Below are positions 7,561-13,897 of a stretch of DNA of 22,204 nucleotides, in pieces. Origin of the DNA: a virus; IMG/VR virus record IMGVR_UViG_3300037558_000083, positions 1 to 22,204 of that record. One strand, written 5' to 3'. The position numbers were made by a program, and so were the translations under genes. The notes beneath the pieces are model-generated. The model saw nothing but the letters and a program-made list of their open reading frames with translations, did no database searches and was not told where the DNA came from. Each line of letters starts with the position of its first letter. Within the stretch, counting starts at the first letter, position 1.

Positions 7561-8454
7561 ATGACTCAAGTAACAACAATAGACACTAATAACTACAACG
7601 TAATGGCACAAGCAATGGGCATGAGTGCAGATGCATCACCACAAGCTACCAAGGCAAGTACACTTGCACGTTTGCGTATCAATCACTCGCCTATCATGGG
7701 TGAACAGGATATGAATGGCAAGAAAGTAAAGCTAGAAGTTGTGTCAGGTGGCACATACAAGCTAGAAGTACCTGACGGTGACACATACTACGCAGAGAGT
7801 GTGCGTATACGTCCATTCCTGCAACGGTTCATGCACAAGAAGTTTGTTAAGGGCACAGATCACACCCCTAATCGTTACATCAAAACTGTTATGGTCAATG
7901 ACCTCAATGGTGATATGAAGGACAACGATGGCGGGTTCAACTGTGGTAAACCTGCAGGGTTCATCAAAGATTGGGCAGCATTGCCTGATAGCATGAAGGA
8001 CTTGATCCGTTCTATCAAACGTGTTCGTGCATTGTTTGGTACAGTAGAACTGATCAATGCTACAGATGCAGAGGGTAACTCTGTTGACGTAGAGCCTACA
8101 GCATTCGTGTGGGAGATTGACAACCGTGATGCCTTCAAGATTGTGGGTAAGGTGTTTGCTGATCTTAGTAAGATGCGTAGGTTACCACCACAACACAGTG
8201 TAACACTAACATCTAATGAAGTGCCTTTACCCAACGGTAATAGCTTCTATGTTCCTGTGACGGCATTGGACTTGACCACTACACTAGAGATGGACAATGA
8301 TGCACAAGAAGTGTTTGGTAACTTTGTTGCATGGATTGAGAACTACAATACGTACATTCTCAACTCGTGGAACGAGAACATGCACAAGAACGAAGAGGTG
8401 GATACGGATACAGTAGAAGCCTTTGTGGACATTAGTGAAGAGGACTTCGTATAA
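7561..8454 (+). CDS. Candidate single-stranded DNA-binding protein (unrecognised family), 297 aa
   Basis: I choose ATG 7561, preceded by AAAAGGAG at good spacing, over an upstream in-frame start inside the polymerase. The 297-aa protein has no motif I can name. Residues 50-260 are mixed alpha/beta with repeated beta-type segments and basic/aromatic residues (VRIRPFLQRFMHKKFVKG). The last ~25 residues are strongly acidic and end DISEEDFV, like the acidic, aromatic-tipped tails of T7 gp2.5 and bacterial SSB. It sits between polA and the RecE-like exonuclease, where an SSB or recombination mediator would be expected. The strong RBS suggests high expression. SSB role is inference from tail and context; an annealing protein is the main alternative. 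Confidence 0.7.
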   Translation: MTQVTTIDTNNYNVMAQAMGMSADASPQATKASTLARLRINHSPIMGEQDMNGKKVKLEVVSGGTYKLEVPDGDTYYAESVRIRPFLQRFMHKKFVKGTDHTPNRYIKTVMVNDLNGDMKDNDGGFNCGKPAGFIKDWAALPDSMKDLIRSIKRVRALFGTVELINATDAEGNSVDVEPTAFVWEIDNRDAFKIVGKVFADLSKMRRLPPQHSVTLTSNEVPLPNGNSFYVPVTALDLTTTLEMDNDAQEVFGNFVAWIENYNTYILNSWNENMHKNEEVDTDTVEAFVDISEEDFV

Positions 8455-8483
8455 TGAACCACCCTTTACTTAGGAAGTTGTAA
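8454..8483 (+). other. Nine-codon mini-ORF linking the SSB candidate and the exonuclease
   Basis: ATG at 8454 shares a base with the preceding stop (TAATG). The frame encodes MNHPLLRKL, and its own TAA shares a base with the exonuclease ATG at 8483 (TAATG again). The exonuclease Shine-Dalgarno (TAGGAAG) lies inside it. It may act as a reinitiation bridge or be chance. Confidence 0.25.
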
Positions 8484-9253
8484 TGAAAAAGATAGCAAAC
8501 ATGTCCAATAAAGAATACCATTCGATGGATGGTGTATCTTCCAGTGCGGTTAAGACGGTATATAAAAAGTCTTTGGCCCACTGGAAAGGACAGAAGGTTG
8601 TTCAATCAGCAGCATTTGCAATGGGCAATGCTGTTCATGCAAACTTATTGGAAGGGGAAAAGAACTTAGTAATTAAAGGGCCAAAGACTAAATCAAGTAG
8701 CTCTTTTAAAGCTATGAAAGAAACTTTAACTGAAGACCAAGTTCTGCTTACTGAGGTAGAGTTTAATGTGGCTAATCGTATTACCAAAGGTGCACTAGAC
8801 AATCCTGTTTGCCATAAGATTCTAACTGATCCTAACAGATTAAATGAAATTAGTATTTTTGTAGAAGACCCAATATCAAAAGTGATGCTAAAGACTAGAC
8901 CCGATCTAATGCTTGAGACTAACAAAACTGTGTATGATGTTAAGACTACACAAGATGCTAGTCCAAAAGGTTTCTTTAATGAGTGTGTAAAGTATGGTTA
9001 CTTTTTACAAGGTGCACATTATATTTATACTTGTCAGCTTGCAGGTTATGACGTAACTGATTTTGCATTCATTGCTTGTGAGAAATCAAGCCCTTATCTT
9101 TCCCATCTACATTTAATGGGGACAGAGATCATGGCTTGGGCTACTACAGAACTACATAAAACTTTAGCTGTCATTGCAAAAGCAGATCAGTCTTGGTGTT
9201 ATGATACAGGTTGGGGTGACTATTCTGTAATGGAAAAACCGTCATGGATATAA
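8483..9253 (+). CDS. RecE/Cas4-type PD-(D/E)XK exonuclease
   Basis: A 256-aa nuclease of the RecB/Cas4/exonuclease VIII superfamily (PDDEXK, DUF3799-like). The N-terminus has the family's 'NKEYHSMDGVSSSAVK' and 'FAMGNAVHANLLEGE' segments, with His52. Catalytic positions: Glu122 (NEISIFVED), Asp141 (KTRPDLML), Asp152-Val-Lys154 (VYDVKTT) and the Gln176-x3-Tyr180 motif (FLQGAHY). It would degrade dsDNA 5'-3' to supply nucleotides or recombination ends, filling the slot of T7 gene 6 exonuclease. No C-terminal Fe-S cysteine cluster is evident. It starts by TAATG overlap with a nine-codon mini-ORF. Its composition is unlike its neighbours: few CGT codons and only one ACGT in 771 nt, suggesting recent acquisition. 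Confidence 0.87.
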   Translation: MKKIANMSNKEYHSMDGVSSSAVKTVYKKSLAHWKGQKVVQSAAFAMGNAVHANLLEGEKNLVIKGPKTKSSSSFKAMKETLTEDQVLLTEVEFNVANRITKGALDNPVCHKILTDPNRLNEISIFVEDPISKVMLKTRPDLMLETNKTVYDVKTTQDASPKGFFNECVKYGYFLQGAHYIYTCQLAGYDVTDFAFIACEKSSPYLSHLHLMGTEIMAWATTELHKTLAVIAKADQSWCYDTGWGDYSVMEKPSWI

Positions 9254-9264
9254 AAGGAGTAAAC

Positions 9265-9486
9265 ATGCTAGGTGATGATGAAATAAAAGAAATGCAGGAG
9301 CATATCGAACACATGGAAAAAGAAATACGTGTACGTAAGAAAGCATTACATGAAGCTAAGTATGCAGGACTACGAGCAGCAATGCAAACACGTAAGGATG
9401 CAGACGAAGCCATTAGAGAAGAATTAAAGTCTCTTGGGTATCCATCTGCAACTAGTCTTCCTACACTTGATTGGTTCAGGTTCTAA
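9265..9486 (+). CDS. Small coiled-coil protein, 73 aa, unknown
   Basis: The ATG at 9265 has AAAAGGAGT at good spacing and is preferred over the upstream in-frame ATG at 9244, which lies inside the exonuclease. Residues 5-60 are a charged amphipathic helix (EIKEMQEHIEHMEKEIRVRK) likely to form a coiled coil, followed by a short tail ending LPTLDWFRF. The stop shares one base with the endonuclease I start (TAATG). No family recognised. ACGT-rich codon use contrasts with the exonuclease just upstream. Confidence 0.7.
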   Translation: MLGDDEIKEMQEHIEHMEKEIRVRKKALHEAKYAGLRAAMQTRKDADEAIREELKSLGYPSATSLPTLDWFRF

Positions 9487-9938
9487 TGAACGGCAAGCAA
9501 TTTGCTGCTGCTTTAAAGTATGGGTATAGGAGTGGGCTTGAGATAAAAGTAAAAGACTATTTGGTTGAGCATGGTGTCAAGGTTAAGTATGAAGCCATCA
9601 AGATCGAATGGGAAGACCTCATGTACCGAACCTATACTCCAGACTTTGTACTACCTAATGGGATTATAATAGAAACTAAGGGCAGGTTTACAGCAGACGA
9701 TAGACGTAAACATGCAGCTATTAAGAAACAGCATCCAAAGCTAGACATTAGGTTTGTGTTTGAGAGTAGTAGACGTAAGCTGAGTAAGGGTGCTAAGACT
9801 ACCTATGGTCAGTGGTGTGAGAGAAACAAGATTCCGTTCTATAACAGGATCATCCCAGAAGAATGGCTTAATGAGAAGGGTAAGGATATGCATCCTGACT
9901 TGATACATTTCCCATACAAAAAAGTGAAGAGGAATTAA
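9486..9938 (+). CDS. T7-type endonuclease I (Holliday-junction resolvase)
   Basis: A 150-aa homologue of T7 gene 3 endonuclease I, recognised from conserved strings: RSGLEIKVKDYL, YRTYTPDFVLPNGI, IETKGRF, DDRRKHAAIKKQHPKLDIRFVF, SSRRKLSKG, YGQWCE and IIPEEWL. The catalytic residues map to Glu19, Asp53, Glu63 and Lys65 (T7 Glu20, Asp55, Glu65, Lys67). It would act as a dimer to resolve branched DNA before packaging and help break down host DNA. The ATG at 9486 shares a base with the upstream stop and is preferred over a TTG at 9471. Confidence 0.95.
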   Translation: MNGKQFAAALKYGYRSGLEIKVKDYLVEHGVKVKYEAIKIEWEDLMYRTYTPDFVLPNGIIIETKGRFTADDRRKHAAIKKQHPKLDIRFVFESSRRKLSKGAKTTYGQWCERNKIPFYNRIIPEEWLNEKGKDMHPDLIHFPYKKVKRN

Positions 9939-9940
9939 AT

Positions 9941-10270
9941 GTGGCAAATGAGAAAATACTACTTGACTTCGATCCTAATGATTTCATTATACATATCAGT
10001 CCATTTTTAGATGCACAAGGTAAGTGGACAGGGGAGTTGTTGGTTGGTAATACAACCACAGATGAGAACTCTCTTGATGATGATGACTATATAAACTTAA
10101 TGCGGCTGGTGCATATGGTATGTGCTTCTGTACCTGCAATGGAAGAAAACGAAACTGTTAGGGAAACCCTTTACAAGTACGTAGAAAATGTGTTAAAAGA
10201 AAGTAATGAGAAAGTGCCGAAAGTAAGGCGTAATGAAAATAGTAATGTAATAGAACTTAGCTTTGAATAA
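9941..10270 (+). CDS. Small acidic conserved-type phage protein, 109 aa, GTG start
   Basis: Starts at GTG 9941, 2 nt after the endonuclease I stop, with GAAGAGG upstream; an overlapping ATG at 9939 gives only a 23-codon frame. The protein is acidic, with a beta-rich N-terminal half (FIIHISPFLDAQGKWTGELL) and a helical C-terminal half (RLVHMVCASVPAMEENETVR). Small proteins of this style occur in many marine and cyanophage early regions as I remember them, but I know no function. Confidence 0.72.
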   Translation: MANEKILLDFDPNDFIIHISPFLDAQGKWTGELLVGNTTTDENSLDDDDYINLMRLVHMVCASVPAMEENETVRETLYKYVENVLKESNEKVPKVRRNENSNVIELSFE

Positions 10271-10280
10271 GGAGACACGT

Positions 10281-10541
10281 ATGGCAACTAAAGTAGAACC
10301 TAAACTTACATCAGATGATGTTGACATGGTAAACTCACCTGATCACTATAACTATGCAGGTATCGAATGCATTGATGCTATTCGTGCAGCAACAGGAGAG
10401 GAAGGTTATCAGTACTACCTACAGGGTAACATTATGAAGTACCTGTGGCGATACAGATATAAGAATGGTATAGAAGACTTGCAGAAAGCACAGTGGTATC
10501 TAAACCAGTTGATTGTGGAAGAGTCTGGTGATGGTGGTTAA
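10281..10541 (+). CDS. DUF3310 protein
   Basis: An 86-aa protein with the DUF3310 signature: VNSPDHYNYAGIECIDAIRA near the N-terminus and YLQGNIMKYLWRYRYKNGIEDLQKAQWYLNQL after it. The family is common in phages and sometimes labelled nucleotide-kinase-like; its biochemical role is not firmly known to me. The ATG at 10281 has GGAGACACGT upstream; an earlier in-frame TTG at 10263 lies within the previous gene. It overlaps the following small gene by 11 nt and is followed by the RNR, fitting a link to nucleotide metabolism. Confidence 0.87.
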   Translation: MATKVEPKLTSDDVDMVNSPDHYNYAGIECIDAIRAATGEEGYQYYLQGNIMKYLWRYRYKNGIEDLQKAQWYLNQLIVEESGDGG

Positions 10542-10689
10542 GATATATCTTACACTGGAACTAGACGAAGATGAGTATCCTATTCCTGTAGATGGTTTTG
10601 TTGATGAAGAAATCAAGGAAGCACTAAAGGAATTTATCTACGATGTAGATGGAATGAGTATAAAAACAATTAAAGTATTAGGAGAATAG
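10531..10689 (+). CDS. Small acidic protein, 52 aa, unknown
   Basis: This 52-aa frame begins MVVKIYLTLELDEDEYPIP and ends KTIKVLGE, filling the gap between DUF3310 and the RNR gene. It overlaps the DUF3310 gene by 11 nt, and its last codons hold the Shine-Dalgarno (TTAGGAGAA) of the RNR gene. GTG at 10534 is an alternative start. The strand-helix-strand layout (two beta segments around an acidic helix) suggests a small folded protein. Family unknown. Confidence 0.6.
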   Translation: MVVKIYLTLELDEDEYPIPVDGFVDEEIKEALKEFIYDVDGMSIKTIKVLGE

Positions 10690-10691
10690 AT

Positions 10692-12593
10692 ATGACACAA
10701 AACTACCTATCTACAGATTATCAATCCTTCATACACAAGTCACGTTATGCACGATGGCTTGACGAAGAAGGGCGCAGAGAGAATTGGTCTGAGACTGTAT
10801 CACGATACATAACTAATATAGTTAAACCCAACATAGATGATTTTACAGCAAAGGATATTGAAGAAAGTATTCTTAGCTTACAAGTCATGCCTAGTATGCG
10901 ATCAATGATGACAGCAGGTCCAGCAGCAGACAGAGATAATACATGTATGTATAACTGTAGCTATCTACCCATAGATGACCCTAAGTCCTTCGACGAGGCT
11001 ATGTTCATCCTCTTGTGTGGTACGGGTGTTGGGTTCAGTGTTGAACGTCAGTTCATCAGCAAGCTGCCCGAAGTCCCTGAGTTGTTCGACAGTGATACCA
11101 CAGTCGTTGTGAAGGATAGCAAAGAAGGTTGGGCTAAATCTCTCAGACAAGTAATGGCTCTTCTTTGGGCAGGTGAGATTCCACAGTGGGATGTTTCACG
11201 TGTACGTCCTGCAGGGGCTAGACTAAAAACATTTGGTGGTAGAGCTAGTGGCCCTGCACCTTTGGTGGATTTGTTTAACTTTGTAGTACGGATATTTAAA
11301 GATGCACAAGGACGTAGGCTATCTAGCATTGAATGCCACGACATCATGTGCAAGATTGGTGAGGTAGTTGTAGTTGGTGGTGTACGTAGGTCAGCTATGA
11401 TTTCCTTGAGCAACCTGAGTGATGATCGTATGCGTCATGCTAAGTCAGGTCAGTGGTGGGAGAATGAACCACAACGTGCCTTGGCTAACAACAGTGTTAG
11501 TTATACAGAGAAACCAGATGCAGTATCCTTCATGCGTGAATGGATGTCATTAGTAGAAAGTGGGAGTGGTGAACGTGGTATATTCAATCGTGAGGCAAGC
11601 AAGAAGCAAGCTGCAAAGTATGGTAGGCGTGATCCTGAATGGGAGTTTGGAACTAATCCGTGCAGTGAAATCATACTTAGGCCGAACCAGTTCTGCAATC
11701 TTACGGAAGTTGTGGTACGAGCCACAGACTCGTTGGAAGAACTGGCTAGAAAAGTCCGACTCGCCACAATACTTGGGACGATCCAAAGCACGTACACAAA
11801 GTTTCCATATCTGCGAAAGGTGTGGAACAGAAATACAGAAGAAGAACGACTGCTCGGTGTGTCTCTCACAGGGATAATGGATAACCCATTAATGACTACA
11901 GCCAATAAAGGATTGGATAAAACCCTTGAACATCTACGTGGGATTGCTGTATCTACTAATGCTGAATGGGCTGACCGTCTTGGTATACCTGTTGCTACTG
12001 CTATTAGTTGCGTCAAGCCGTCAGGAACAGTCTCGCAACTGGTGGATAGTGCCTCTGGCATACACCCTCGCCATAGTCCCTATTATATCCGTACTGTACG
12101 TGGTGATAACAAAGACCCTTTGACACAGTTTATGAAGGATCAGGGTATACCCAGTGAACCTGACGTTATGAAGCCCGATGCTACTACAGTGTTTAGCTTC
12201 CCTGTCAAGTCACCTCGTAAGGCTATCGTAACATCAGACCTGTCAGCAATAAGCCAACTAGAGACATGGCTTATGTATCAACGTCACTGGTGTGAGCACA
12301 AGCCAAGCATTACCTGTAATGTACGTAAGGATGAATGGTTTGAGGTAGGTGCATTTGTATACAAACATTTTGATGAGATGTCAGGTGTGTCATTTTTACC
12401 ATACAATGAGCATACATATCAGCAAGCACCCTATCAAGAGGTTGGCAAGACTGACTATGATATGTTATTATCTATTATGCCCGATAAAATTGATTGGGCT
12501 GGGCTGTCTGAGTACGAGAAAGACGATAACACTATAGCAATGCAAGCTATGGCTTGCTCTGGTGACGTGTGTGAAATAGTAGACTTAACATAA
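10692..12593 (+). CDS. nrdJ: Adenosylcobalamin-dependent (class II, monomeric) ribonucleotide reductase
   Basis: A 633-aa reductase that would convert ribonucleotides to deoxyribonucleotides using host-derived B12. The active-site loop TNPCSEIILRPNQFCNL gives Asn322, Cys324 (thiyl radical) and Glu326, with Cys335 spaced 11 residues after Cys324, as for Cys408/Cys419 in the Lactobacillus leichmannii enzyme. The redox partner is Cys85 or Cys89 in NTCMYNCSY. The C-terminus has Cys622-x4-Cys627 (ACSGDVCEIV), matching the shuttle pair of monomeric class II enzymes. FLLCGTGVGFSVER and CVKPSGTVSQL are typical barrel motifs. No small subunit (NrdB) is present in the window, as expected for class II. 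No intein or frameshift is seen. A GGAGA motif lies upstream of the start. Confidence 0.94.
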   Translation: MTQNYLSTDYQSFIHKSRYARWLDEEGRRENWSETVSRYITNIVKPNIDDFTAKDIEESILSLQVMPSMRSMMTAGPAADRDNTCMYNCSYLPIDDPKSFDEAMFILLCGTGVGFSVERQFISKLPEVPELFDSDTTVVVKDSKEGWAKSLRQVMALLWAGEIPQWDVSRVRPAGARLKTFGGRASGPAPLVDLFNFVVRIFKDAQGRRLSSIECHDIMCKIGEVVVVGGVRRSAMISLSNLSDDRMRHAKSGQWWENEPQRALANNSVSYTEKPDAVSFMREWMSLVESGSGERGIFNREASKKQAAKYGRRDPEWEFGTNPCSEIILRPNQFCNLTEVVVRATDSLEELARKVRLATILGTIQSTYTKFPYLRKVWNRNTEEERLLGVSLTGIMDNPLMTTANKGLDKTLEHLRGIAVSTNAEWADRLGIPVATAISCVKPSGTVSQLVDSASGIHPRHSPYYIRTVRGDNKDPLTQFMKDQGIPSEPDVMKPDATTVFSFPVKSPRKAIVTSDLSAISQLETWLMYQRHWCEHKPSITCNVRKDEWFEVGAFVYKHFDEMSGVSFLPYNEHTYQQAPYQEVGKTDYDMLLSIMPDKIDWAGLSEYEKDDNTIAMQAMACSGDVCEIVDLT

Positions 12594-12604
12594 AGGAGAA
12601 ACCT

Positions 12605-12793
12605 ATGTATGTACTAGTGCTTATTATGATGTTTGAAGGCAATATCAAAGTTCAATCCTATAGTGGTATTATCTATGATAAAGATGCTTGTAATAATGCT
12701 GCAGTTAGAATGGAAAAAACATTAATGAGTACTAGACCTACACCAGAATCTTTAGCAAAAGCCTATTGCTTTGAAGTTCCTACTGATATATAA
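12605..12793 (+). CDS. Small hypothetical protein, 62 aa
   Basis: A 62-aa protein with AAAGGAGAAACCT upstream of its ATG. The hydrophobic N-terminus (MYVLVLIMMF) is short, then comes a polar body with two cysteines (Cys29 in KDACNNAAV and Cys55 in KAYCFEV). The layout could suit a small exported or membrane-associated protein with a disulfide, but the hydrophobic run is too short to be sure. It is AT-richer than its neighbours and has no ACGT. Function unknown. Confidence 0.65.
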   Translation: MYVLVLIMMFEGNIKVQSYSGIIYDKDACNNAAVRMEKTLMSTRPTPESLAKAYCFEVPTDI

Positions 12794-12823
12794 TTAATAT
12801 AACAATAATAAGGAGAAAGATAA

Positions 12824-13267
12824 ATGATAAAACGTCAATTCAGTAAAGCACTATACGATGCATATGATGCACCCGCAAAGACAACCCTCGTACAATATCT
12901 GCAAAGTATTGGTCACGAGATTACAAACACAGAAGAGAACTACAATGTAGATGTTGTATCAACTAAGAAAGATTATACATACTTCAATGAAGCAGAAGTA
13001 AAGGTTTCATGGTCAGGGGATTGGCCTACTCATTGGGCAGAGATACGTATACCAGAACGTAAGGGACGTTTGATTGAGAAGTACGAGGGTGAGAAGGGAG
13101 TGCTTAACTTCTACGTGTTTCGTAAAGACCTAAAGCAAGTGTGGCGTATCAAAGATACTAGCCTGACTAAAGAAAGATTACGTGAGGCACGAGGACGTAA
13201 CATTGTGAAGGGTGAGAAGTTCTACCACATCCCATACACAGAGGCTGAATTAATTAACGTAGCATAA
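12824..13267 (+). CDS. Possible PD-(D/E)XK-fold nuclease, 147 aa
   Basis: AAGGAGAAAGATAA precedes the ATG. The protein has a helical N-terminus (FSKALYDAYDAPAKTTLVQY), then a beta-rich core NYNVDVVSTKKDYTYFNEAEVKVSW in which Asp43, Glu58 and Lys60 fit a D-x14-E-x-K nuclease signature on adjacent strands. An aromatic segment (WPTHWAEIRIPERKG) and a basic C-terminal half follow. The spacing resembles small restriction-endonuclease-like nucleases. Family membership is inferred from this motif alone; it could be a non-catalytic phage protein. It lies between RNR and the Rmf-like gene. Confidence 0.7.
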   Translation: MIKRQFSKALYDAYDAPAKTTLVQYLQSIGHEITNTEENYNVDVVSTKKDYTYFNEAEVKVSWSGDWPTHWAEIRIPERKGRLIEKYEGEKGVLNFYVFRKDLKQVWRIKDTSLTKERLREARGRNIVKGEKFYHIPYTEAELINVA

Positions 13268-13278
13268 GGAGATTTACT

Positions 13279-13539
13279 ATGCCAAAGAAACTTAACAGAA
13301 AAGAACGTGGCTTGGGTAAGTACGATGCACCATTACGTGTGCAGTTTCAAATGGGCTATAGTGCCTTTAAGAGTGGACACAAGTTGTCTAGCCCATTCAG
13401 CATCCATACGATGCAACATCGTGAGTGGGAACGTGGGTTTAACAAAGCCTACTTCGATCAACTAAAAAGGATTAAGGAGTATGAACGAACTACGGGCAGA
13501 GGCAGAACAGTTTCTAAAGGAGAAGTACAGCATGTCTGA
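13279..13539 (+). CDS. Rmf/CrpP-like small protein (ribosome modulation factor family resemblance)
   Basis: An 86-aa basic protein with AAGGAGATTTACT upstream of the start. Residues 21-60 align well with E. coli ribosome modulation factor: FQMGYSAFKSG against the RMF GYQAGIAG segment, PF against PY, then REWERGFNKA against SQWLGGWREA, with nearly identical spacing. RMF binds 30S ribosomes and promotes inactive 100S dimers; CrpP is a related plasmid protein. Extra basic sequences flank this core at both ends. If real, the phage might alter host translation; that is inference. The last 8 nt overlap the mazG start. Confidence 0.72.
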   Translation: MPKKLNRKERGLGKYDAPLRVQFQMGYSAFKSGHKLSSPFSIHTMQHREWERGFNKAYFDQLKRIKEYERTTGRGRTVSKGEVQHV

Positions 13540-13861
13540 CTTTAATTCGTATCAAAGGAATGCATCAAGTACAGCTATCTATTCTGATCAGCACAAAATA
13601 ATATACCCTGCACTTGGATTGGCAGGGGAAGCAGGTGAGGTAGCTAACAAAGTTAAGAAGCTCATACGTGATGGCCCAGATAAACGTCCTGATGATTGGC
13701 GAGAGCAGATTGCCAGTGAGATAGGGGATGTACTATGGTACTGTGCAGCACTAGCCACTGACCTCAACCTCACACTAGGTATGATAGCAGGTCAGAACCA
13801 AGCCAAGTTAAGTGCCAGAAAAGATGCAGGTACTATTGGTGGAAGTGGAGACAAACGATAG
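13532..13861 (+). CDS. mazG: MazG-like nucleotide pyrophosphohydrolase
   Basis: A 109-aa all-alpha NTP pyrophosphohydrolase. The metal-binding pattern is Glu33-x2-Glu36 (LAGEAGEVANKVKK) with Glu63-x2-Asp66 (SEIGDVLWY). It would hydrolyse NTPs or dNTPs to monophosphates, for housecleaning or to affect (p)ppGpp-type signalling as suggested for other phage MazG. I prefer ATG 13532 with AAAGGAG at 8 nt over ATG 13481, whose AAGGAG is only 1 nt away and which would overlap the previous gene by 59 nt. It is the last gene of the rightward arm, ending just before the shared terminator. Confidence 0.88.
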   Translation: MSDFNSYQRNASSTAIYSDQHKIIYPALGLAGEAGEVANKVKKLIRDGPDKRPDDWREQIASEIGDVLWYCAALATDLNLTLGMIAGQNQAKLSARKDAGTIGGSGDKR

Positions 13862-13862
13862 A

Positions 13863-13897
13863 CAAAAAAATGGGGGCTTAATTGCCCCCTTATTTAT
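13863..13897. terminator. Bidirectional intrinsic terminator between convergent arms
   Basis: A perfect six-base-pair GC stem, GGGGGC and GCCCCC (13872-13877 and 13884-13889), encloses the loop TTAATT. A run of seven A lies to its left, so leftward transcripts end in seven U after the hairpin; rightward transcripts meet TTATTTATTTA. It sits exactly between the stops of mazG and the 1188-aa gene, so it ends both arms, most strongly the leftward one. Confidence 0.9.

Noticed and set aside
11560-11877. A 105-aa plus-frame inside the RNR gene with a CxxC...CxxC pattern that looks like a zinc finger
   Set aside because: It overlaps the RNR active-site region in another frame, which is continuous and conserved, and no RBS precedes it.
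11501-12061. A 186-aa minus-strand frame opposite the RNR gene
   Set aside because: Antisense to a well-supported enzyme gene, with Ser/Arg-rich composition typical of shadow frames.
13481-13531. An earlier ATG for MazG adding 17 residues
   Set aside because: Its purine-rich motif is 1 nt from the ATG and it overlaps the Rmf-like gene by 59 nt; ATG 13532 has ideal spacing and begins at the usual MazG N-terminus.
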